Assembly: GCA_944472135.2 (NCBI GenBank)
Contig: OX235267.1
Coordinates: forward strand, 18,397,452 to 18,461,451
Direction: 5' to 3'
Source of the DNA: Trichobilharzia regenti
Taxonomy: Eukaryota > Platyhelminthes > Trematoda > Strigeidida > Schistosomatidae
DNA: 64,000 nt
The translations under genes and the position numbers were made by a program. Position 1 is the stretch's first letter. Each line of letters starts with the position of its first letter. Positions 10,786 through 21,705 of this stretch are shown in pieces. Under the pieces are notes generated by a model, which saw nothing but the letters and a program-made list of their open reading frames with translations, did not search any database and was not told the DNA's origin.

Positions 10786-11143
10786 TGTCAATGGAGTTGG
10801 AGATTGAACGATCAATTCTTGGTTGTTTGCTCAAAATCAACTTCCCCAATTTTCGCGGAGGCATCAATACGACAGTCATCGTCTCATCGGTCGCTGTTCA
10901 GAAAGAAGAGTCAAACATCGTCAGAAGTAATACAATGATTTATTATTTTAATATTTGTTTTCAGACCTTAGTTCACTTATTCTTTTTATATGTTGGTGTA
11001 ACAATAAAGAAAGCTCAAGCGGCCAATCGGTGTTTTGGCTTTTTCGTCCGTTATAACTACGCGTTTCTGAAAACTTCAAGGAACAGCGTGGGCCCGAGCG
11101 TAGCAAGAGCTGGGCATTAACGGTTTATGAGACGTGATTTACA
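10786..11143 (+). repeat. Hybrid LTR joining array units 2 and 3
   Basis: 358 bp, flanks CACGT and GACAC. It carries E2-type bases through most of its length (GAGTCAAACATC, ATTTTAATATTTG, AAAGCTCAAG) and the E1-type end ACGTGATTTACA, so the switch is late, unlike the unit 1/2 junction. Confidence 0.9.
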
Positions 11144-11149
11144 GACACT

Positions 11150-12657
11150 ATGATTGAAACTCATCACAAGCTACTTCAAGACATGGCTAAAATCTTAAGA
11201 TATGACTCGGCTAATCTTAACATAGTCCTTATTAATGCCAGGTCAGCTGTAAACAAAATGGCATACATCCAATCCCTACTACTGATTAGCCAACCTACAG
11301 CACTAATGATCACTGAAGGCTGGTGCACAAGTAAAATAAATGATGATTTCTTTCACTGCGAAGGCTACTCATTTTTTAGGAAGAACAGATCAGTCGGGCA
11401 GGGTGGAGGATGAATTATCTATGTTAAATCTGACTGCAGAGCTGTGCACTGTGATGACCCCAACCTGGATATATGCGATACATTATGGGTGACACTCTAC
11501 ATAAATAAACAGCAAACCCTACTATTAGGTTGCATCTATCGCCCACCCAACCACGACAGTGAACTGCTAAGCCAGATAACTGCAGCCTTCCATTACACTT
11601 CGAAATTAAACTTTACTTATAAAGTGATTGGAGGTGATTTTAACATGCCAGAAGTTTCATGGGAGCCCATCAGTGCTCCTCCCCGCTACAGCAAATTCTT
11701 AGATGCAGTTGAGTTATATGGGTGGACACAAAGTATTCTAAGGTCCACCCGAAACCAAAATATACTGGACTTGGTTTTCTTGAAAAACATCGCCTTATCT
11801 ACCACAGACATCAGCCAACCATTTCCTGGTAGTGACCACAACACCGTAATCTGCGCCCTTGATACCAAGCTCCACTCATCAAAACGCTCTACCCTGAGCA
11901 AGACATTCATGTGCTTCGGAAAAGCTAGGTGGGACGTATCTAACTCCTTCATTAGAAGCTTAGACTGGGATCTTTTCTTTTCTAATAGCAACCTAGACAA
12001 TATCCTACTAGCCTTCTACCAGAATGTATCTATTTGCTTTGATAATCTTGTTCCTAAATGTAAAGAGAACCCAAAAGACGACATAAAGAATTTCACTCCT
12101 ATAAAAGTAAAGGCTAAGCTGCGAAAGCTGTACCGACAGTACCACAGAGAAAACGACTTCTCATGTCTTCTAAATATACAGAACATTTACCTAGCTTTGA
12201 AAGAAAATAACGACAAAGCCCTACTCAGACAAGAACATGCAGCTCTTAAAGATAGCTCTAAACACACTGTAATCTGTAGGCTTTATCGCAAAAGGTTAAA
12301 CTCCCGTAAAACGGACATACAATTCATTTTAGAAAATGGTGAAATTGCTAGTGACCCCAAAATAACTTGTGAGCTTCTAAACTCCTATTTCTCACAGTCA
12401 TATACCTACGATGATAATACGTTGCCACAACCTCTATTTCCTGTACGTTCACAAAAGACCTTAGAAATTATCAGCTTTTATCCAGATAATATTAAGAAAG
12501 CAATCACTTATCTTAAAAGTTCAAACAACCCAGGTCCTGATATGATTCCCTCAACTTTTTTAAAATACGGTGGCGAAGACATTCCTTTTCTCCTTCTTAA
12601 ATTGTTTTCTACCTCTCTATCAACTGGAACATATCCAGAGGCATGGAAAACCGCGCA
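11150..12657 (+). pseudogene. CR1-A ORF2 endonuclease and RT N-part, array copy 3
   Basis: Like copy 1 without the extra G, so open from 11444 to the solo LTR, but with the HCDD variant of copies 4 and 5. The shared TGA after GQGGG is at 11411-11413. Confidence 0.85.
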
Positions 12658-13012
12658 TGTCAGTCACGTCTCGTAAACCGTTAATTCCCAGCTCTTGCTA
12701 CGCTCGGGCCCACGCTGTTCCTTGAAGATTTCAGAAACGCTTAGTAATAACGGACGAAAAACCAAAACACCGATTGGCCGCTTGGGAATTCTTTATTGTA
12801 ACACCAACATAAAAAATATTTCTATTAAGGTCTGTGAACAAATGTTATAATAATAAATCACAAGATTACTTCTGATGGTTGTCTCCTGACTTCTTTCTGA
12901 ACAGCGACCGATGAGACGATGACTGTCGTATTGATGCCTCCGCGAAAATTGGGGAAGTTGATTTTGAGCAAACAACCAAGAATTGATCGTTCAATCTTCA
13001 ACTCCATTGACA
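12658..13012 (-). repeat. Solo LTR (antisense), array copy 3
   Basis: 355 bp, same insertion point; ATTTCTATTAAGG variant. Confidence 0.92.
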
Positions 13013-13192
13013 ACGCACATTACCCCTAGATACAAGTCAGGCTCCTGTTCAAGTGTCATGAGTTACAGACCCATTAACCTAACTTCTGTTATTTAAAGGG
13101 TTCTGGAAAAGATCGTGAAAAGTGCCATTTTTGACTTCCTCTCTCAAGAGAAACTTATCACTCCTTATCAACATGGTTTCATGAAGTCACGT
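13013..13192 (+). pseudogene. CR1-A RT piece, array copy 3
   Basis: The 180 bp RT piece with the shared TAA. Confidence 0.85.
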
Positions 13193-13550
13193 TGTCAATG
13201 GAGTTGGAGATTGAACGATCAATTCTTGGTTGTTTGCTCAAAATCAACTTCCCCAATTTTCGCGGAGGCATCAATACGACAGTCATCGTCTCATCGGTCG
13301 CTGTTCAGAAAGAAGAGTCAAACATCGTCAGAAGTAATACAATGATTTATTATTTTAATATTTGTTTTCAGACCTTAGTTCACTTATTATTTTTATATGT
13401 TGGTGTAACAATAAAGAAAGCTCAAGCGGCCAATCGGTGTTTTGGCTTTTTCGTCCGTTATAACTACGCGTTTCTGAAAACTTCAAGGAACAGCGTGGGC
13501 CCGAGCGTAGCAAGAGCTGGGCATTAACGGTTTATGAGACGTGATTTACA
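13193..13550 (+). repeat. Hybrid LTR joining array units 3 and 4
   Basis: 358 bp, flanks CACGT and GACAC. Late-switch type like the unit 2/3 junction, with one private change (TTATTATTTTTAT for TTATTCTTTTTAT). Confidence 0.9.
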
Positions 13551-13556
13551 GACACT

Positions 13557-15065
13557 ATGATTGAAACTCATCACAAGCTACTTCAAGACATGGCTAAAAT
13601 CTTAAGATATGACTCGGCTAATCTTAACATAGTCCTTATTAATGCCAGGTCAGCTGTAAACAAAATGGCATACATCCAATCCCTACTACTGATTAGCCAA
13701 CCTACAGCACTAATGATCACTGAAGGCTGGTGCACAAGTAAAATAAATGATGATTTCTTTCACTGCGAAGGCTACTCATTTTTTAGGAAGAACAGATCAG
13801 TCGGGCAGGGTGGAGGATGAATTATCTATGTTAAATCTGACTGCAGAGCTGTGCACTGTGATGACCCCAACCTGGATATATGCGATACATTATGGGTGAC
13901 ACTCTACATAAATAAACAGCAAACCCTACTATTAGGTTGCATCTATCGCCCACCCAACCACGACAGTGAACTGCTAAGCCAGATAACTGCAGCCTTCCAT
14001 TACACTTCGAAATTAAACTTTACTTATAAAGTGGATTGGAGGTGATTTTAACATGCCAGAAGTTTCATGGGAGCCCATCAGTGCTCCTCCCCGCTACAGC
14101 AAATTCTTAGATGCAGTTGAGTTATATGGGTGGACACAAAGTATTCTAAGGTCCACCCGAAACCAAAATATACTGGACTTGGTTTTCTTGAAAAACATCG
14201 CCTTATCTACCACAGACATCAGCCAACCATTTCCTGGTAGTGACCACAACACCGTAATCTGCGCCCTTGATACCAAGCTCCACTCATCAAAACGCTCTAC
14301 CCTGAGCAAGACATTCATGTGCTTCGGAAAAGCTAGGTGGGACGTATCTAACTCCTTCATTAGAAGCTTAGACTGGGATCTTTTCTTTTCTAATAGCAAC
14401 CTAGACAATATCCTACTAGCCTTCTACCAGAATGTATCTATTTGCTTTGATAATCTTGTTCCTAAATGTAAAGAGAACCCAAAAGACGACATAAAGAATT
14501 TCACTCCTATAAAAGTAAAGGCTAAGCTGCGAAAGCTGTACCGACAGTACCACAGAGAAAACGACTTCTCATGTCTTCTAAATATACAGAACATTTACCT
14601 AGCTTTGAAAGAAAATAACGACAAAGCCCTACTCAGACAAGAACATGCAGCTCTTAAAGATAGCTCTAAACACACTGTAATCTGTAGGCTTTATCGCAAA
14701 AGGTTAAACTCCCGTAAAACGGACATACAATTCATTTTAGAAAATGGTGAAATTGCTAGTGACCCCAAAATAACTTGTGAGCTTCTAAACTCCTATTTCT
14801 CACAGTCATATACCTACGATGATAATACGTTGCCACAACCTCTATTTCCTGTACGTTCACAAAAGACCTTAGAAATTATCAGCTTTTATCCAGATAATAT
14901 TAAGAAAGCAATCACTTATCTTAAAAGTTCAAACAACCCAGGTCCTGATATGATTCCCTCAACTTTTTTAAAATACGGTGGCGAAGACATTCCTTTTCTC
15001 CTTCTTAAATTGTTTTCTACCTCTCTATCAACTGGAACATATCCAGAGGCATGGAAAACCGCGCA
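13557..15065 (+). pseudogene. CR1-A ORF2 endonuclease and RT N-part, array copy 4
   Basis: Carries both the HCDD variant and the extra G (frame break near 14033, recovered at 14053), plus the shared TGA after GQGGG. Confidence 0.85.
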
Positions 15066-15420
15066 TGTCAGTCACGTCTCGTAAACCGTTAATTCCCAGC
15101 TCTTGCTACGCTCGGGCCCACGCTGTTCCTTGAAGATTTCAGAAACGCTTAGTAATAACGGACGAAAAACCAAAACACCGATTGGCCGCTTGGGAATTCT
15201 TTATTGTAACACCAACATAAAAAATATTTATATTAAGGTCTGTGAACAAATGTTATAATAATAAATCACAAGATTACTTCTGATGGTTGTCTCCTGACTT
15301 CTTTCTGAACAGCGACCGATGAGACGATGACTGTCGTATTGATGCCTCCGCGAAAATTGGGGAAGTTGATTTTGAGCAAACAACCAAGAATTGATCGTTC
15401 AATCTTCAACTCCATTGACA
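15066..15420 (-). repeat. Solo LTR (antisense), array copy 4
   Basis: 355 bp, same insertion point; ATTTATATTAAGG variant shared only with unit 5. Confidence 0.92.
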
Positions 15421-15600
15421 ACGCACATTACCCCTAGATACAAGTCAGGCTCCTGTTCAAGTGTCATGAGTTACAGACCCATTAACCTAACTTCTGTTAT
15501 TTAAAGGGTTCTGGAAAAGATCGTGAAAAGTGCCATTTTTGACTTCCTCTCTCAAGAGAAACTTATCACTCCTTATCAACATGGTTTCATGAAGTCACGT
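15421..15600 (+). pseudogene. CR1-A RT piece, array copy 4
   Basis: The 180 bp RT piece with the shared TAA. Confidence 0.85.
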
Positions 15601-15958
15601 TGTCAATGGAGTTGGAGATTGAACGATCAATTCTTGGTTGTTTGCTCAAAATCAACTTCCCCAATTTTCGCGGAGGCATCAATACGACAGTCATCGTCTC
15701 ATCGGTCGCTGTTCAGAAAGAAGAGTCAAACATCGTCAGAAGTAATACAATGATTTATTATTTTAATATTTGTTTTCAGACCTTAGTTCACTTATTCTTT
15801 TTATATGTTGGTGTAACAATAAAGAAAGCTCAAGCGGCCAATCGGTGTTTTGGCTTTTTCGTCCGTTATAACTACGCGTTTCTGAAAACTTCAAGGAACA
15901 GCGTGGGCCCGAGCGTAGCAAGAGCTGGGCATTAACGGTTTATGAGACGTGATTTACA
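15601..15958 (+). repeat. Hybrid LTR joining array units 4 and 5
   Basis: 358 bp, flanks CACGT and GACAC, late-switch type. Confidence 0.9.
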
Positions 15959-15964
15959 GACACT

Positions 15965-17472
15965 ATGATTGAAACTCATCACAAGCTACTTCAAGACATG
16001 GCTAAAATCTTAAGATATGACTCGGCTAATCTTAACATAGTCCTTATTAATGCCAGGTCAGCTGTAAACAAAATGGCATACATCCAATCCCTACTACTGA
16101 TTAGCCAACCTACAGCACTAATGATCACTGAAGGCTGGTGCACAAGTAAAATAAATGATGATTTCTTTCACTGCGAAGGCTACTCATTTTTTAGGAAGAA
16201 CAGATCAGTCGGGCAGGGTGGAGGATGAATTATCTATGTTAAATCTGACTGCAGAGCTGTGCACTGTGATGACCCCAACCTGGATATATGCGATACATTA
16301 TGGGTGACACTCTACATAAATAAACAGCAAACCCTACTATTAGGTTGCATCTATCGCCCACCCAACCACGACAGTGAACTGCTAAGCCAGATAACTGCAG
16401 CCTTCCATTACACTTCGAAATTAAACTTTACTTATAAAGTGGATTGGAGGTGATTTTAACATGCCAGAAGTTTCATGGGAGCCCATCAGTGCTCCTCCCC
16501 GCTACAGCAAATTCTTAGATGCAGTTGAGTTATATGGGTGGACACAAAGTATTCTAAGGTCCACCCGAAACCAAAATATACTGGACTTGGTTTTCTTGAA
16601 AAACATCGCCTTATCTACCACAGACATCAGCCAACCATTTCCTGGTAGTGACCACAACACCGTAATCTGCGCCCTTGATACCAAGCTCCACTCATCAAAA
16701 CGCTCTACCCTGAGCAAGACATTCATGTGCTTCGGAAAAGCTAGGTGGGACGTATCTAACTCCTTCATTAGAAGCTTAGACTGGGATCTTTTCTTTTCTA
16801 ATAGCAACCTAGACAATATCCTACTAGCCTTCTACCAGAATGTATCTATTTGCTTTGATAATCTTGTTCCTAAATGTAAAGAAAACCCAAAAGACGACAT
16901 AAAGAATTTCACTCCTATAAAAGTAAAGGCTAAGCTGCGAAAGCTGTACCGACAGTACCACAGAGAAAACGACTTCTCATGTCTTCTAAATATACAGAAC
17001 ATTTACCTAGCTTTGAAAGAAAATAACGACAAAGCCCTACTCAGACAAGAACATGCAGCTCTTAAAGATAGCTCTAAACACACTGTAATCTGTAGGCTTT
17101 ATCGCAAAAGGTTAAACTCCCGTAAAACGGACATACAATTCATTTTAGAAAATGGTGAAATTGCTAGTGACCCCAAAATAACTTGTGAGCTTCTAAACTC
17201 CTATTTCTCACAGTCATATACCTACGATGATAATACGTTGCCACAACCTCTATTTCCTGTACGTTCACAAAGACCTTAGAAATTATCAGCTTTTATCCAG
17301 ATAATATTAAGAAAGCAATCACTTATCTTAAAAGTTCAAACAACCCAGGTCCTGATATGATTCCCTCAACTTTTTTAAAATACGGTGGCGAAGACATTCC
17401 TTTTCTCCTTCTTAAATTGTTTTCTACCTCTCTATCAACTGGAACATATCCAGAGGCATGGAAAACCGCGCA
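15965..17472 (+). pseudogene. CR1-A ORF2 endonuclease and RT N-part, array copy 5
   Basis: HCDD and extra G as in copy 4. A private one-base deletion near 17272 (CACAAAGACC for CACAAAAGACC) stops the frame at 17279 (RSQRP*), and there is a private GAAAACCC change near 16881. It is the most damaged copy. Confidence 0.85.
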
Positions 17473-17827
17473 TGTCAGTCACGTCTCGTAAACCGTTAAT
17501 TCCCAGCTCTTGCTACGCTCGGGCCCACGCTGTTCCTTGAAGATTTCAGAAACGCTTAGTAATAACGGACGAAAAACCAAAACACCGATTGGCCGCTTGG
17601 GAATTCTTTATTGTAACACCAACATAAAAAATATTTATATTAAGGTCTGTGAACAAATGTTATAATAATAAATCACAAGATTACTTCTGATGGTTGTCTC
17701 CTGACTTCTTTCTGAACAGCGACCGATGAGACGATGACTGTCGTATTGATGCCTCCGCGAAAATTGGGGAAGTTGATTTTGAGCAAACAACCAAGAATTG
17801 ATCGTTCAATCTCCAACTCCATTGACA
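17473..17827 (-). repeat. Solo LTR (antisense), array copy 5
   Basis: 355 bp, same insertion point; ATTTATATTAAGG variant as in unit 4 and a private CTCCAACTCC near 17811. Confidence 0.92.
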
Positions 17828-18007
17828 ACGCACATTACCCCTAGATACAAGTCAGGCTCCTGTTCAAGTGTCATGAGTTACAGACCCATTAACCTAACTT
17901 CTGTTATTTAAAGGGTTCTGGAAAAGATCGTGAAAAGTGCCATTTTTGACTTCCTCTCTCAAGAGAAACTTATCACTCCTTATCAACATGGTTTCATGAA
18001 GTCACGT
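17828..18007 (+). pseudogene. CR1-A RT piece, array copy 5
   Basis: Last copy of the 180 bp RT piece, ending in CACGT at the E2 insertion point. The CR1-A sequence continues at 25185 after the matching CACGT. Confidence 0.85.
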
Positions 18008-18365
18008 TGTCAATGGAGTTGGAGATTGAACGATCGATTCTTGGTTGTTTGCTCAAAATCAACTTCCCCAATTTTCGCGGAGGCATCAATACGACAGTCA
18101 TCGTCTCATCGGTCGCTGTTCAGAAAGAAGAGTCAAACATCGTCAGAAGTAATACAATGATTTATTATTTTAATATTTGTTTTCAGACCTTAGTTCACTT
18201 ATTCTTTTTATATGTTGGTGTAACAATAAAGAAAGCTCAAGCGGCCAATCGGTGTTTTGGCTTTTTCGTCCGTTATAACTACGCGTTTCTGAAAACTTCA
18301 AGGAACAGCGTGGGCCCGAGCGTAGCAAGAGCTGGGCATTAACGGTTTATGAGAGGTGATTGACA
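18008..18365 (+). repeat. E2 5' LTR
   Basis: 358 bp, TGTCA to TGACA, left flank CACGT. It shares AAAGCTCAAG, TTTTAATATTTG and GAGTCAAACATC with the array hybrids but ends GAGAGGTGATTGACA. It is the partner LTR for the array. Confidence 0.92.
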
Positions 18366-18455
18366 ATTTCTAACGATAGAAACAGACCTGGCGGATTCAA
18401 ACTGTTGGTGAAAGTTCGGAGAGTCGCCCTTTATTTTTCCTGGTGCAGGCCAAGT

Positions 18456-19323
18456 CTCGAGTTTTATACTAGAAGTAATAGCAAGACGTCTACCTACTCG
18501 ACTGCATAGGAAGTGGGTGAAGATGAGCTCCCGTATGGAGGATGAGGGTATCGAGCCAAAGTTTGATGATATCCTGAAACTGGTAAATACCAGCGTCAAT
18601 CAATCTATGAGCAAGTTTTCCAGTCTGTTAGATCTCACCCATAGAATAGAGCAGTCTGAGATCAAAATGCAATCATTGATGACGAGTAGGCCTCAGAGAG
18701 GTGGATATCGAGAAGGCTCCATGATGTCTAGTAATGCATATAAACTTAGTGAGTGTAACAGGATTCGTAGTACATCCTCAACAGATAAGTTACAAGATGC
18801 AAGACAAACACGGTTGTGTTTCACACGTTTTCAAGAGGTGCATACAGAAGTGAACTGTGAACCAGTGAGCAAGTTCAGTGATAAGCTAAATGTAAACTCC
18901 AGGTCTGACTCCGAATTGTGTGACGATAACGGTGTGAACAAGAAGTCTGTAGTTACAACTGGTAAGCCATTGTTGAATAGAGTGTCACAGAATAGAGTTG
19001 CTGCTTCAGAGTGCAGTTCTGACTCCAAAAGTTTACAAGGTATAACTAGTCAGAGTGAAGATATAAAGCCTTTTGTGATTTGTGAGGAGGAACCAAAATT
19101 GTCTACTTCTGTTATTAAAGAGTTTGGAAATGATAAGGTTGACGGTAAATGGAATATTTGTGGTAATGATCATGATAGTGCAGATTTTTCTTTGGTTGAT
19201 CATGATGAAATGGAGGGAATGCCTACTACCGCTAAGTTGAATAAAGGTTCTGTAGAACTCGAACGTGAAGTGGAAATAAATGCAGACTCAGTTGCAGAAG
19301 GCACGCATACCCGTGGGACCGTC
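18456..19323 (+). pseudogene. E2 gag-fusion gene, 5' part (N-terminus deleted)
   Basis: The leader runs from the LTR to CCAAGTC at 18455 and jumps directly into the middle of gag (TCGAGTTTTATACTAG), losing about 600 bp including the start codon. From 18517 the frame is open to the E3 insertion: end of the Gag core, then the acidic Ser-rich region. The segment LCFTRFQEVHTEVNC near 18810-18850 aligns with the second zinc knuckle of E5 (LCFSCLKIGHTKWNC), with one of four ligand cysteines replaced by Arg. Unlike in E1 and E3, the frame is continuous here, so the fused Gag plus tail design was once one open frame. Reading resumes at 23114. Confidence 0.82.
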
Positions 19324-19687
19324 TGTCAATCAAGTCTCATAAACCGTTAATGCCCAGCTCTCGCTACGCTCGGGCCCACGCTGTTCCTTTGAGTTTCAGA
19401 AACGCTTAGTAATAACGGACGCAAATACCAAAACACTGATCTGCCGCTTCAGATATGTTTATTGTTACACCAACATATAAAAGGAATAAGCGAACTAAGA
19501 AAACTAAGGTCTGAAAACTAATATTACAATAATAAATCATTGTTACTTCTGACGATGTTTCACTCTTCTTTCTGAACAGCGACCGATGAGACGATGACTG
19601 TCGTATTGATGCCTCCGCGAAAATTGGGGAAGTTGATTTTGAGCAAACAACCAAGAATTGATCGTTCAATCTTCAACTCCATTGACA
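19324..19687 (-). repeat. E3 3' LTR
   Basis: 364 bp, reverse strand; shares the longer TAGTTTTCTTAGTTCGC variant with the E2 3' LTR. Confidence 0.92.
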
Positions 19688-20640
19688 CTCCCCGGCAAAA
19701 AAGGGATCCAACCCTTTTTTCCTTCACGACCAATGCACGTTGACTTGGATGCCATTGCGAGAACCTGGGTCACACGGACAGAGCTGAAATGGAAAACAAA
19801 CAGAAAAGCCAACACACCACAAGCATACCCACAGCACAATCTCACACATCAATGACGACCTGCGCCTCCAGACAGAGACCTCCTCTTGACATCTTGCAAC
19901 ACAATCGCCGCTTGCTAGAATGACTCTTGCAGAATGCAACGTGACCATAGCACCAACCCATGATACTCTACGCACATCCTCTTATCTACTCACTACCAAT
20001 TACCACTGAAATCGCTTGTCACTCATTCTGCCTCAGTTCTAATAGCGGTGACGCATGCGAGCCTCAGTCGTTTACACTCTTTCTCCCCGGCGTGTCGGAC
20101 CGCAGCTAACAATTATCTCCGTGTGCATTTCATTCTCAGCAATAGCTTAGCCTCCCTGGCGTATACGACCCATCTGCTGTCCTTAACATCAATCAATTCA
20201 TTCACGGATGTAGAAGGGTGGACACAACTTCGGAAGTAATCACGACGAAAATTTTAACAAATTTATGCAATAAAAACAAGGTACGAAAACAACGTGTAAT
20301 TACAATGAATTCAAATAACACCAATTGATATGACACACCACACGTATATACAAAGAGTACATACAAACTCGCATTTCATGTCTTGATGGAATACCCTTGA
20401 AGAATTGCAGGACTTACACCAGTACGCCTACATTCCTTCTCAGGTTGATGATCCAAGTGGAAGTCGTCCGGACACAAACAGAATTACCAACAGCTAGATG
20501 ACAGATGATACCAATTCAGTATATACAATATGAACATATGTACAAAATCATACACCAAGCACATTGGACTGCTCATTGATGCGCTACCCTTTGAAGAATT
20601 GTAGGACTTACAGCAGTACGCCTACAACCCTTCTCAGGTT
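19688..20640 (-). other. E3 3' region with two direct repeats
   Basis: Reverse-strand counterpart of the E1/E5 3' region. It has two rather than three copies of the CAACCTGAGAAGG repeat (near 20630 and 20440); the second and third have merged. The purine run and hairpin lie next to the LTR near 19690-19725. Confidence 0.8.
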
Positions 20641-20646
20641 GACGCC

Positions 20647-21705
20647 CTAGGTTGGAAAATCGTCGCAGAGTTCATTTGCTAACTTCCTTCTATCAGCTAT
20701 ATCCTCAAATCTGAACGGCAACACGCCCATGTCATTGTATCGTAGAATATAGATGACCAACAAACACACGACATATCTCATCAACCAAGTGTAGAAACAG
20801 AGTAATTTACACCAAAGATAATAACATTCAAATAGTAACTTGAAACTAGAAATGCCTTTATTCGTGCAAGTCAATTTAACAATAACTCTCTCCTTTACAC
20901 TTGGCTTATCCACACTAAACTGACCATTGATATTCGTCCTTTCAAACGAACTGATACTAGCATAGTCATTGCACAAGATACTTGAGTTGATGGGTGTCTG
21001 TTTCATTGTGGATGACAGCACCAACGATGACTGAGTGACACAAGGTGATGAACTTAGTGGTGGATCAGAAGCTGTTCTTGTTCGGCTCTCAGATAGTTGT
21101 CCAACTGCAAGATTACCACCACTGCTGTCTTTCACTACTAGTTCGGGTTTAGCACTATCATCTGATGATAGGTGGGCTACACGCTGATCAATTACACTGA
21201 CTGTCTCACAAGTATGCACACCTTCTGGAACTGCATCTGCGTTCAATTCTACTTCACGTTGTAGTTGTACAGAACCTTTATTTAACTTAGCAGTAGTAGG
21301 CATATCCCTCATCTCATCATGATCAACCAAAGACAACTGTGAAGTATCATGATCATTATCACGAATATTCACTTTACCGTCAACTTCATCATTTTCAAAC
21401 TCTTTAATAACAGAAGTAGACAATTTTGGTTCCTCCTCACAAATCATAAAAGGTTTTATAACTTCACTCTGACTAGTTATACCTTGTAAACTTTTGGAGT
21501 CAGAACTGCACTCTGAAGCAGCAACTCTATTCTGTGACACTCTATTCAACAATGCCTTACCAGTTGCAACTACAGACTTCTTGTTCACACCGTTATCGTC
21601 ACACAATTCGGAGTCAGACCTGGAGTTTACATTTAGCTTATCACTGAACTTGCTCACTGGTTCACAGTTCACTTCTGTATGCACCTCTTGCAAACGTGTA
21701 AACAC
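20647..21705 (-). pseudogene. E3 fused C-terminal half of gag (acidic region plus pol-tail remnant)
   Basis: 352 codons without a stop. It starts within the relic second zinc knuckle (FTRLQEVHTEVNC), then about 230 acidic Ser-rich residues without a recognised domain. Next comes a region related to the E5 linker between RNase H and integrase (SSFKLLFECYYLWCKLL...GVLPFRFEDIA), ending in CDDFPT like E5 pol. Within the linker-like part, KLLCFYTWLMRYVVCLLVIY is strongly hydrophobic and could span a membrane; the E5 counterpart is less so. It overlaps the upstream gag by 37 bases in another frame because of a one-base deletion relative to E2, so the protein would need a frameshift. Confidence 0.75.

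Larger units (their letters stand above)
6329..18007 (+). repeat. Tandem array: five units of 2407-2408 bp made of CR1-A pieces and LTRs
   Basis: Units begin at 6329, 8736, 11144, 13551 and 15959. Each holds CR1-A endonuclease/RT sequence, an antisense solo LTR, a 180 bp RT piece and (units 1-4) a sense LTR that joins it to the next unit; unit 5 runs into the E2 5' LTR. Units are nearly identical; differences I read are single bases plus one-base indels. Every internal sense LTR has the E2 left flank (CACGT) and the E1 right flank (GACAC). Given the near identity, the copy number should be treated as what the assembly reports. Confidence 0.93.

Noticed and set aside
6329..18007. CRISPR-like or satellite origin of the regular repeats.
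   Set aside because: The unit is explained fully by LTR and LINE pieces with target duplications.
18339..18599. Antisense frame across the E2 LTR and gag.
   Set aside because: Shadow of gag on the opposite strand; it crosses an element boundary.
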